Below are positions 1 to 5,396 of a stretch of 5,751 nt of DNA, in pieces. This DNA comes from an uncultured Oscillospiraceae bacterium (GTDB lineage Bacteria; Bacillota; Clostridia; Oscillospirales; Ruminococcaceae): assembly GCA_934456315.1 (NCBI GenBank), contig CAKSHG010000146.1, positions 1 to 5,751 of the forward strand, written 5' to 3'. The position numbers were made by a program, and so were the translations under genes. The notes under the pieces were generated by a model that saw nothing but the letters and a program-made list of their open reading frames with translations, had not been told where the DNA came from and did no database searches. The first letter of the stretch is position 1. Each line of letters begins with the position of its first letter.

Positions 1-125
1 TGGCAGGAAAGCTCCCAGCTTTCCGCTATCTTGTCGGAGTCAAGCTCCTTGCCGTACTCCTCGCGAAGTCTGTTGCCGCCCCAGATGTAGTCCTTGCAGG
101 GCGCTTTCAGCTTTAAAATTGCCAT
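1..125 (-). CDS. manA: Mannose-6-phosphate isomerase, type I, N-terminal fragment (runs off the left edge)
   Basis: Type I mannose-6-phosphate isomerase interconverts mannose 6-phosphate and fructose 6-phosphate in the cytoplasm, feeding mannose into glycolysis or supplying GDP-mannose synthesis. Only the first 41 codons are in the window. The translation starts MAILKLKAPCKDYIWGG and goes on to NRLREEYGK and KIAESWELSC, with the next codon beginning CA (probably His). The KDYIWGG and AESWELS(C)H blocks are the typical N-terminus of clostridial and bacillar ManA. The zinc-binding residues lie further on and cannot be checked. The ATG at 125 has an AAAGGA ribosome binding site at 135-140, 9 nt away. 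It follows the LUD gene by 27 bp on the same strand with no visible terminator, so it is probably the third gene of that unit. The family assignment is fairly secure despite the short fragment. Whether the rest of the gene is intact is not visible. Confidence 0.85.
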   Translation of the reverse strand, partial: MAILKLKAPCKDYIWGGNRLREEYGKELDSDKIAESWELSC

Positions 126-152
126 GTCTATGTATCCTTTCTGAACTTTTAT

Positions 153-770
153 TCAATAGCCTAAGCTCTCGTTGACGATAATTACCTTTATTCTGTCAGG
201 AACCCTCTGCTGCTCCAGCCTTACAAACGAGCAGCATATTCTGCCGTCGCAGCGGCAGTGCAGGCATGAACCCGTGGTTTCACATGGAGTATTGCAGTTC
301 AGCCGCTTTGTATTCAGCGGAGCAGCCACCTGTTCCACGCGACAGACTGCCTCGTCCATGTCCTTTACTATCTTGTTCGTGCCCACTATCAGCACGACCT
401 GAGTCGGGCCGTATATCATCGCCGCAACGCGGTTGCCCCTGCCGTCCACGTTGTAGAGCACGCCGTCCTCGGTGAGGGCGTTGGTGCTTGCGAAAAACGT
501 GTCGGAAACGAACGCCTTGTGGAGTATGTCCTCCACTTCCTCCGGGGTCTTTCCCTCGGAGCGGTCAAGGTAAACGCCCTTGAATTCAGTCATCAGAAGC
601 TGCTTCACGCCGCTCTCCTCCAGCGTCATGGAACCGCCGGCGGTTATCAGCCGGTCGTTCTTCACAAGCTCCCGGACGATGTCGTAAAGCTGCTCGCGGT
701 TCTTAGCGTAGTAGGGTTTCATTCTGTTTCTTTCGAGCGCTTTCATTGTGCGCTGGATCCTGTCTTGCAT
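153..770 (-). CDS. LUD-domain protein (LutC/DUF162 family) with C-terminal cysteine cluster
   Basis: The 205-residue product belongs to the LUD (lactate utilization, formerly DUF162) family. Visible family blocks are ITAGGSMTLEESG (42-54), YLDRSEG (67-73) and the strongly conserved STNALTEDGVLYNVDGRGNR (95-114), followed by VAAMIYGP. In LutABC operons LutC helps oxidise L-lactate with two iron-sulfur proteins. Neither lutA nor lutB is present here, so this is the stand-alone clostridial form, whose reaction is not established. The C-terminus has seven cysteines in 22 residues (C159, C163, C169, C172, C174, C179, C180), which could hold an iron-sulfur cluster or zinc; that is inference. The ATG at 770 follows an AGGAGG site at 776-781, 5 nt away. 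The gene begins 12 bp after the LCP-like gene's stop, so the two are almost certainly co-transcribed. No signal peptide or membrane segment is seen; a cytoplasmic protein is expected. Confidence 0.88.
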   Translation of the reverse strand: MQDRIQRTMKALERNRMKPYYAKNREQLYDIVRELVKNDRLITAGGSMTLEESGVKQLLMTEFKGVYLDRSEGKTPEEVEDILHKAFVSDTFFASTNALTEDGVLYNVDGRGNRVAAMIYGPTQVVLIVGTNKIVKDMDEAVCRVEQVAAPLNTKRLNCNTPCETTGSCLHCRCDGRICCSFVRLEQQRVPDRIKVIIVNESLGY

Positions 771-782
771 GATGTCCTCCTG

Positions 783-1670
783 TTATTCCTCGCTCTGTCC
801 GGACTTCTGCTGAATAGTCGTGATGGAGTTATCGGATATCGTAAAGCTTCCGTCGTCGCCGTACTCGCCGTAGGGAACGTAATAATCTGCGGGATTTATG
901 CCGTACTTCACGGTATTCAGCAGCGCCGCCTTACGCGAGTCGAACTGGTCTGAAGTAAGGTCGGTTTCCGCGTTGAGGATACACTCCGCATAGGCGTTGA
1001 GCAGCGACCCGTCGATGTAGGAAACGTTCTGGTTCACAAGCTCGATGAGCAGCGAGCCTATCATGTTGAATCTGTAGGATTCGCCCTCGTCGAAATCCGC
1101 GAACATGATGTAGCGGTACACCATCTCGGCGGTGAACATCTGGTCCCCGGAGTTTATCGCAGTGACCTCCGTTCCGTCGGTGATGAGCAGCGTCTTTGCA
1201 ACGTCGTACTCAACGTTGCCGTAGGTGGTTATCAGCCCGGTCAGGCTTGCGCGGTCGAACTTGACGTATCCGTCGAACTTTATCCCGAGCACGTTCGAAA
1301 CTGCGTCCGCAACGCCCTTTCCGCCCTGCGCCGCGTAAACGTTCGGCAGGGTGCGACCGGTGGACGTAAGCGAGATACCGTTAGTCACCGGAATGAACAG
1401 CAGGCGGTTCTCCACCGCGTTGTAGGTGACAGCAACGAACAGCGACGGCATGTCTGCCGAGCCGTCGGAGATCATCGTCATCACTGAAAGGTCCATGCTG
1501 TGGTCCGGAACGAAATCCTCGGAGAGAGTTCCGTCTGCGGAAAGCCCGGTTTCCTGCGACTTCGGGAAAAGGAAATCCCGGAATGAAAATATCGCCATGA
1601 TGATCATGGCAAGCGTAATGCAAAATGCGATAAGATATATATACCAGTTGCTTTTTCTGCGTACTGCCAT
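783..1670 (-). CDS. Membrane-anchored LytR-CpsA-Psr (LCP)-like protein, probably catalytically degenerate
   Basis: The 295-residue product has a short basic N-terminus, one hydrophobic segment (about residues 9-30) and a long extracytoplasmic part, giving an Nin-Cout topology as in LCP proteins. LCP enzymes attach teichoic acids or capsule glycans to peptidoglycan. The fold pattern is recognisable: LFVAVTYNAVENRLLFIPV (77-95) matches the strand before the family IPRD motif; PNVYAAQGGKGVADAVSNVL (109-128), IKFDGYVKFD (130-139) and the GNVEYDV turn (151-157) match the central LCP core; GDQMFTAEMVYRYIMFADFD (175-194) matches the G-x-x-A-L-x-Y-x-R-x-R region. The key arginines differ: IPRD is IPVT, and the YxRxR stretch is YRYIMFAD. 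Only an arginine near the end of the core (R200) may be kept. It therefore looks like a non-catalytic relative, perhaps binding or regulatory. The ATG at 1670 has AAAGG at 1679-1683, 8 nt upstream. It is the first gene of the minus-strand unit. Family placement is by pattern only and moderately sure. Confidence 0.62.
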   Translation of the reverse strand: MAVRRKSNWYIYLIAFCITLAMIIMAIFSFRDFLFPKSQETGLSADGTLSEDFVPDHSMDLSVMTMISDGSADMPSLFVAVTYNAVENRLLFIPVTNGISLTSTGRTLPNVYAAQGGKGVADAVSNVLGIKFDGYVKFDRASLTGLITTYGNVEYDVAKTLLITDGTEVTAINSGDQMFTAEMVYRYIMFADFDEGESYRFNMIGSLLIELVNQNVSYIDGSLLNAYAECILNAETDLTSDQFDSRKAALLNTVKYGINPADYYVPYGEYGDDGSFTISDNSITTIQQKSGQSEE

Positions 1671-1689
1671 AAGTTCTGCCTTTCATGAC

Positions 1690-1706
1690 CACTTTTTCAA
1701 AAAATG
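1690..1706. repeat. Third copy of the CACTTTTTC motif, as an imperfect palindrome
   Basis: CACTTTTTC (1690-1698) repeats nine bases of the inverted-repeat arm at 1824-1832 and runs on into AAAAAATG, so the 17-bp stretch is nearly self-complementary. It lies 7 bp upstream of the AAAGG ribosome binding site of the LCP-like gene, so it would sit in that mRNA's leader. It may be a third operator half-site or a small leader hairpin. A-T richness makes chance similarity possible. Confidence 0.35.
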
Positions 1707-1727
1707 CGCTTACTCCGCGAAAAGGTA

Positions 1728-1756
1728 TTGAATTTTTCGGGAATTAGTAATATAAT
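1728..1756 (+). promoter_or_regulatory. Sigma-A promoter for alr
   Basis: TTGAAT (1728-1733) and TATAAT (1751-1756) are spaced by exactly 17 bp on the plus strand. The predicted start is near 1763, giving a leader of about 98 nt before the alr ATG. The -10 and start region resemble the opposing promoter: both read TATAATATA and then reach AAGGCA within a few bases. Confidence 0.8.
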
Positions 1757-1769
1757 ATACAAGGCAATA

Positions 1770-1835
1770 TCAGAAAAAGTGACCGATACTCTAAATAGTG
1801 CAATGCCTTTTTATATTATACCACACTTTTTCTGA
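1770..1835. repeat. 12-bp perfect inverted repeat in the alr / LCP-like intergenic region
   Basis: TCAGAAAAAGTG (1770-1781) is mirrored by CACTTTTTCTGA (1824-1835), with 42 bp between. The left arm lies just downstream of the predicted alr start, at about +8 to +19. The right arm lies inside the -35/-10 spacer of the opposing promoter. It could be a pair of operator sites, or in the alr leader RNA a 12-bp, mostly A-U hairpin with a 42-nt loop placed 25 nt before the start codon. The sequence is seen directly; the role is inference. Confidence 0.6.
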
Positions 1836-1843
1836 AATTTCAA
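1815..1843 (-). promoter_or_regulatory. Sigma-A promoter for the LCP-like / LUD / manA unit
   Basis: Read on the minus strand, TTGAAA (1838-1843) and TATAAT (1815-1820) are separated by exactly 17 bp, and TGG directly before the -10 makes an extended -10 (TGnTATAAT). The predicted start is near 1808, giving a leader of about 138 nt before the ATG at 1670. The leader crosses the alr promoter in antisense direction. Confidence 0.8.
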
Positions 1844-1849
1844 CACATT

Positions 1850-1855
1850 GAGGAG
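1850..1855 (+). promoter_or_regulatory. Ribosome binding site of alr
   Basis: GAGGAG lies 5 nt before the ATG at 1861 and fixes the start of alr. It lies outside the right arm of the inverted repeat (1824-1835), so a leader hairpin would not cover it directly. Confidence 0.85.
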
Positions 1856-1860
1856 CGAAC

Positions 1861-2997
1861 ATGAAGAATTTTTATCACAGAGCCTGGGCGGAAATCAATC
1901 TCGACGTCCTGAAGAATAATATAGAGATCATCAGAAAATACTCCGGTAACCGCGACATAATCGCGATAGTAAAGGCAAATGCCTACGGTCACGGCGACGC
2001 GGAATGCGCCCTGGCAATGAACCACATCGGGGTAAGGCACTTTGCGGTTTCCAACCTCTGGGAAGCGCAGAATCTTTCCTCCGCCGGAGTGGAGGGTGAC
2101 ATACTCATCTTCGGCTACTGCGATATCCCGCTGATATTTGAGAATCTTGACAAGAATTACATATTCACAGTGGGCAGCGTTCCCTACGCCGAGGAGCTTT
2201 CTGAAGCCGCCGTCAGAGCCGGAGTGAAGGTGCCGGTGCACATCAAGTTCGACACCGGAATGAGCCGCGTCGGTATCACCACTGCCGATGAAGCCGACAG
2301 CATTCTCGCACTGCCCGGTCTGGACTGCCGCGCGGGCTACACGCACTTTGCAGTCGCGGATTCCCTGGAGGAAGATGACATGGAATTCACGCAGAAGCAG
2401 TACCGGATACTTCACGACATCTGCCGCGCACGGAACCTCCCGATGCACTCCCAGAACAGCGGCGGCATACTGTTCCACAAGGATTTCGACGGCGACTTTA
2501 TCCGCGCCGGGATCGTGATGTACGGGCACCGTCCGAACACTGAATACGCGCTGCCGGAGGGCATAAAGTCCGTATTCAGCATGAAGGCGGTCATCAGCCA
2601 GATAAAGACTATCCAGCCCGGCGACACGGTAAGCTACGGGCGTACTTTCACCGCCGACCACCCGACCCGCCTGGCGCTCATTCCCTGCGGATACGCGGAC
2701 GGATTCAACCGCAGGCTCTCCGGTCAGTGGAACGTGCTGATACACGGCAAGCCCGCGCCTGTCTGCGGACGTATCTGCATGGATCAGACCCTCGTCGACA
2801 TCACCGATATCCCGGAAGCGCAGATAGGCGACGAAGTCACCGTCTACTCCGATGAAACCTTCGGAGGTTCCTCGGTCGACCACGCAGCCGACCTCATCGG
2901 CACGATAAGCTACGAGCTGCTGTGCTGCATAGGAACGCGCGTTCCGCGTATCTTCATCGAAAACGGCAAGGAAAAGGACATTCTGCGGTACATTTGA
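1861..2997 (+). CDS. alr: Alanine racemase (PLP-dependent)
   Basis: Alanine racemase converts L-alanine to D-alanine in the cytoplasm with pyridoxal phosphate, supplying D-alanine for peptidoglycan (and for teichoic acid D-alanylation where present). The 378-residue product has the usual family length and both domains. The N-terminal TIM barrel has the PLP lysine K38 in AIVKANAYGHG, R136 in FDTGMSRVG, H162 in GYTHFA, and R215 and Y221 in RAGIVMYG. The C-terminal beta domain has the catalytic tyrosine Y259 in VSYGRTF, CGYADGF (275-281), and substrate-side M307 and D308 in CGRICMDQT. All expected catalytic residues are present, so it should be active. The phosphate-side block reads NSGG rather than the commoner NSAA (199-202). 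It is a single-gene unit with its own promoter and terminator, not next to ddl or murF. A serine-racemase or VanT-like specificity cannot be excluded from sequence alone, but there is no membrane domain or resistance cluster. Confidence 0.96.
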   Translation: MKNFYHRAWAEINLDVLKNNIEIIRKYSGNRDIIAIVKANAYGHGDAECALAMNHIGVRHFAVSNLWEAQNLSSAGVEGDILIFGYCDIPLIFENLDKNYIFTVGSVPYAEELSEAAVRAGVKVPVHIKFDTGMSRVGITTADEADSILALPGLDCRAGYTHFAVADSLEEDDMEFTQKQYRILHDICRARNLPMHSQNSGGILFHKDFDGDFIRAGIVMYGHRPNTEYALPEGIKSVFSMKAVISQIKTIQPGDTVSYGRTFTADHPTRLALIPCGYADGFNRRLSGQWNVLIHGKPAPVCGRICMDQTLVDITDIPEAQIGDEVTVYSDETFGGSSVDHAADLIGTISYELLCCIGTRVPRIFIENGKEKDILRYI

Positions 2998-3012
2998 ATC
3001 AAGCGCACAAAA

Positions 3013-3046
3013 GTCCCGGCGGTTCAAAATCGCCGGGACATTTTTT
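3013..3046. terminator. Bidirectional intrinsic terminator between alr and the histidine kinase gene
   Basis: GTCCCGGCG (3013-3021) pairs perfectly with CGCCGGGAC (3031-3039) around a 9-nt loop. On the plus strand it is followed by A and six T (3041-3046), a strong rho-independent terminator 15 bp after the alr stop. On the minus strand the hairpin begins 5 nt after the kinase stop and is followed by TTTT, a weaker T tract. The kinase stop codon (3045-3047) overlaps the T tract of the alr terminator. Confidence 0.92.
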
Positions 3047-4556
3047 ATTTCTTTTCCGGATTTTCGGGCTGCTCCCTGCTTTCCGGCTGCTTTTTCAGCC
3101 GGAGGGAGTGCCGTGGCTGCTCGGGCTGCGGCTCCTCCGGTTCGTGGTACTCCGGAGCCTCGAACCAGAACGTACTTCCCTGCCCTACGGTGCTGTCCGC
3201 GCCGTATTTGAAGCCGTGCTGCTCCAGAACGTTCTTTACAATGGAAAGACCTATTCCGCTGCCCATCTTGGCGCGTTTGTGAGTCTTGTTGCGTTCGCTG
3301 ACCTTGTAGTATCTGTCCCAGATGTAGGGCAGGTACTCCGGCGCGATTCCGTCGCCGTGGTCCGTTACCTCGAACCTTATCAGCCCGCCCTCCTTGCGGA
3401 ACAGCCGCACTATCACCGTGTTGTCGTCGCCAGTGTAGGTCACGGCGTTGTTTATCAGGTTGTAGACCACCTGCTCGAGCTTGGTGATATCCGCGTTGAT
3501 GATGATATTGTCCTCCGCCTGAAGCTCGATGATTATGCCGTCGTTCTCTTTCAGAATGTCAAATCTGGAGATAACTCCGGAGAGCCGCTCCGACAGGTCG
3601 AACACCGTCATGTTCATCTCGGTCACGCCCGCCTGCAACTTCGACAGGTCCAGGATATCGTTTACCAGCGAGGAAAGCCGGTCGGTTTCGTCGATGATGA
3701 CTTTCAGGTGACGCGCGCGCTTTTCCGGATTGTCGCCGGACAGGTCGCGTATCATCTCCGCGTATGCCTTTATCATCGTCAGCGGCGTCCGCAGGTCATG
3801 CGAGATGTTCGCCATCAGCTCGCGGCGCAGGTCGTCAGATTTCGCGATCTCCTTGGAAGCCTCCTGGAGCGTTGCGGCAAGCTGCTGGATCTCGTTGAAA
3901 TCGTGGTCGTCTATCACCGCGTCGAACTTGCCCTGCGGAAGCTCCTTGGCGTGCTTGTTGATGTTGATTATCGGGTTTGTTATCTTGTTCGCGAAGAATA
4001 TCGACACGAACAGCGTCAGCATCATCATTATCAGCGACACAAACAGGAACTGCCGCTGGAATATCGCCACCGTCGTTCCGATGGGCTGCAGGTAGCTGCA
4101 TATAAAGATGTAAGCCTGGGGGTCGCTCTTGGTGCCGATGTAGGTGCACATCAGGAGCACCGTGTTGTTCTCGCGCTCGTCCCTTATCTGGTCGTAGTAG
4201 ACACCGGTGTCGGAATCAAGCGCCGCCTGCTGGTACTGCGTCTTGGACAGCTGCGACAGCGACTGGCTCCCGCCGAGGTAGTCGACGTACCCCACTCTGT
4301 AGGGCGTGGAAACTTCGATGTACATCTTGTTCTTCCGTGCGATGCTGGTGACAACAGTCCCGAAATCGTCCGAATCCCCCAGCGTCCAGCTGGTCTTGAT
4401 GTGAGCCATCGCTTCGGCTATCTCGTAGGTTTTCATCCACTCGTAGAACGACGGGAACAGCACGACCAGGAACACATAAGTGAACGCCAGCATGGCGATG
4501 ACTATCGCCTCGAAACGCGCCCAGACGTTGAATTTTATGCTCCTGCGGAATTTCAT
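3045..4556 (-). CDS. Membrane sensor histidine kinase (HAMP-HisKA-HATPase)
   Basis: The 503-residue product senses a signal outside the membrane, autophosphorylates on histidine and passes phosphate to the adjacent OmpR-type regulator. Order of parts: membrane segment 1 (about 13-34), an extracytoplasmic sensor domain of about 130 residues that I do not recognise, membrane segment 2 (about 169-188), HAMP (about 187-240), HisKA with phospho-acceptor H253 in ANISHDLRTPLT, and HATPase with N box NLINNA (366-371), G1 DHGDGI (399-404), F-box-like YIWDRYYKV (411-419) and G2 GSGIGLSIV (432-440). All catalytic motifs are intact. Beyond about residue 468 a 35-residue tail rich in Pro, Glu, Gln and basic residues extends past the usual kinase end. 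The ATG at 4556 overlaps the regulator's TAA as TAATG, with GAGG 7 nt before it inside the regulator gene, which implies translational coupling. The layout is PhoR-like, but the stimulus cannot be named from sequence. Confidence 0.95.
   Translation of the reverse strand: MKFRRSIKFNVWARFEAIVIAMLAFTYVFLVVLFPSFYEWMKTYEIAEAMAHIKTSWTLGDSDDFGTVVTSIARKNKMYIEVSTPYRVGYVDYLGGSQSLSQLSKTQYQQAALDSDTGVYYDQIRDERENNTVLLMCTYIGTKSDPQAYIFICSYLQPIGTTVAIFQRQFLFVSLIMMMLTLFVSIFFANKITNPIININKHAKELPQGKFDAVIDDHDFNEIQQLAATLQEASKEIAKSDDLRRELMANISHDLRTPLTMIKAYAEMIRDLSGDNPEKRARHLKVIIDETDRLSSLVNDILDLSKLQAGVTEMNMTVFDLSERLSGVISRFDILKENDGIIIELQAEDNIIINADITKLEQVVYNLINNAVTYTGDDNTVIVRLFRKEGGLIRFEVTDHGDGIAPEYLPYIWDRYYKVSERNKTHKRAKMGSGIGLSIVKNVLEQHGFKYGADSTVGQGSTFWFEAPEYHEPEEPQPEQPRHSLRLKKQPESREQPENPEKK
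3072..3108. repeat. Strong palindrome inside the 3' end of the kinase gene
   Basis: TCCGGCTG (3082-3089) pairs with CAGCCGGA (3096-3103) around a 6-nt loop. The flanking CTCCC (3072-3076) and GGGAG (3104-3108) extend the stem past a 5-nt bulge. It lies in the part of the gene that codes for the low-complexity C-terminal tail. It could be an mRNA hairpin or a remnant of a small palindromic repeat; the second is speculation. Confidence 0.45.
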
Positions 4557-5242
4557 TACTCTGCCTCGAACTTATAGCCCATTCCACGGAGCGTAACGAT
4601 ATAGTTGCGGTACGGACCGAGGTTGTTTCTGAGCATCTTTATGTGAGTGTCGATGGTGCGGTCGTCGCCAAAGAAGTCGTAGCCCCATACTTCCTCGAGG
4701 AGCTTGTTTCTTGTCAGCGCGATGTTCTTATTGCGCACAAGGTAGAACAGCAGGTCGTACTCCTTGGGAGTGAGGTTCGCCTTTACACCGTCAATGTAAA
4801 CGTCGCGGGAGGTGAAGTTTATCTCCAGCCCGCCGAATTTCACGGTTTCGGGCGCGGGAGCCGCCGGAGTCTGTCTTGCGGCGCTGTTGCGCTTGACGAT
4901 AGCGTTCACGCGCGCCATGACCTCCTTGGGAGAGAACGGCTTGACAACATAATCGTCGATACCTATCTCGAACCCGAACAGCTTGTCGTACTCCTCGCCG
5001 CGGGCGGAAAGCATGAGTACCGGGATCTGCTTTATCTTGCGTATCTCCTTGCAGGCGGAATAACCGTCGAGCCTCGGCATCATAACGTCCATGATGATTA
5101 TGTCATAGTCGTTGTTCTTCACCATCTCGATAGCCTGCATTCCATCGCACGCCTCGGATACCTGATGTCCCTCGAACTCGGCGTACTCCTTGATGACCTC
5201 GCGGATATTCTCTTCGTCGTCAACAACAAGTATTCTGTACAT
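4556..5242 (-). CDS. OmpR/PhoB-family response regulator
   Basis: The 228-residue product is a two-domain transcription factor, phosphorylated by the kinase encoded directly downstream. The receiver domain (about 1-118) shows the acidic pair D8/D9 in ILVVDDEENI, phospho-acceptor D52 in IIIMDVMMPRLDGY, S79 in MLSARG, and K101 in VVKPFSPKEV. A short Ala/Pro-rich linker (about 119-132) leads to the winged-helix DNA-binding domain: FGGLEINFTSRDVYIDG (136-152), LTPKEYDLLFYLVRN (157-171), VWGYDFFGDDRTIDTHI (185-201) and the closing TLRGMGYKFE. All switch residues are present. I place the start at ATG 5242 because AGGAGA at 5250-5255 sits 7 nt before it and the protein then begins MYRILVVDDE as relatives do. 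An upstream in-frame TTG at 5260 would overlap this site and is unlikely. Its target genes are unknown; autoregulation is plausible from the upstream repeats. Confidence 0.96.
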   Translation of the reverse strand: MYRILVVDDEENIREVIKEYAEFEGHQVSEACDGMQAIEMVKNNDYDIIIMDVMMPRLDGYSACKEIRKIKQIPVLMLSARGEEYDKLFGFEIGIDDYVVKPFSPKEVMARVNAIVKRNSAARQTPAAPAPETVKFGGLEINFTSRDVYIDGVKANLTPKEYDLLFYLVRNKNIALTRNKLLEEVWGYDFFGDDRTIDTHIKMLRNNLGPYRNYIVTLRGMGYKFEAE

Positions 5243-5249
5243 AGATCCA

Positions 5250-5255
5250 TCTCCT
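5250..5255 (-). promoter_or_regulatory. Ribosome binding site that fixes the response regulator start
   Basis: AGGAGA on the minus strand lies 7 nt before ATG 5242. It argues against the in-frame TTG at 5260, which lies upstream of it, and against the out-of-frame ATG at 5250, which is too close to the site. Confidence 0.85.
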
Positions 5256-5346
5256 GTCAAATAATGATTCTAACGGTTTCTTTTCACAATAGATTTTTGC
5301 GCCAAAAGCAGGCGCCATTTCAGACGCCGGCTCATAATCTGGTCTG

Positions 5347-5373
5347 ATTATACACAGAAAATATGACAGCGCT
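5347..5373 (-). promoter_or_regulatory. Candidate promoter and PhoB-like operator of the two-component operon
   Basis: On the minus strand a perfect TATAAT lies at 5347-5352, putting a start near 5340 and a leader of about 98 nt. No -35 box lies 16-19 bp upstream. Instead the region reads CTGTCATATTTTCTGTGTA, two CTGT-type repeats 12 bp apart, running into the -10. This resembles the PhoB pattern of CTGTCAT repeats (known period 11 bp), and an activator site replacing the -35 is typical of OmpR/PhoB-controlled promoters. The first repeat also overlaps a palindrome, ACAGCGCTGT. The -10 is seen directly; the operator is inference. Confidence 0.5.
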
Positions 5374-5376
5374 GTG

Positions 5377-5396
5377 AAAAAACGCTGAATATCAGC
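5377..5396 (-). terminator. Possible short terminator after the right-edge ATPase-domain gene
   Basis: On the minus strand GCTGA and TCAGC form a 5-bp stem with a 3-nt loop (5384-5396), followed by G and six T (5382-5377). The stem includes the stop codon of the upstream gene. The stem is short, so termination may be partial and read-through into the regulator operon is possible. Confidence 0.4.

Noticed and set aside
1803..1835. A 10-codon upstream open reading frame (MPFYIIPHFF) in the alr leader, ending in the right arm of the inverted repeat.
   Set aside because: No ribosome binding site precedes its ATG, and the codons follow from the A-T-rich promoter and repeat sequence, so chance is the simplest explanation.
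1770..1835. An invertible promoter segment flanked by the 12-bp inverted repeat.
   Set aside because: The 42-bp interval holds only the -10 of one promoter while its -35 lies outside, the segment is very short for an invertase substrate, and no recombinase gene is nearby.
1840..3027. A 395-codon minus-strand open frame opposite alr.
   Set aside because: It mirrors alanine racemase, which has complete catalytic motifs and its own promoter and ribosome binding site. The antisense translation shows no domain.
2922..4577. A 551-codon plus-strand open frame opposite the histidine kinase.
   Set aside because: It is antisense to a kinase with every catalytic motif, matches no family I recognise, and overlaps the end of alr and the terminator. 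It is a codon-bias shadow.
5243..5260. A longer response regulator starting at TTG 5260.
   Set aside because: The TTG is upstream of the AGGAGA site that fits ATG 5242, and receiver domains of this family normally begin as the ATG-initiated form does.
5283..5325. Possible structured leader ahead of the response regulator (GCGCC and GGCGC, with a nearby GGCG alternative) as a riboswitch or attenuator.
   Set aside because: The stems are only 4-5 bp, there is no T tract, and no known riboswitch core is recognisable.
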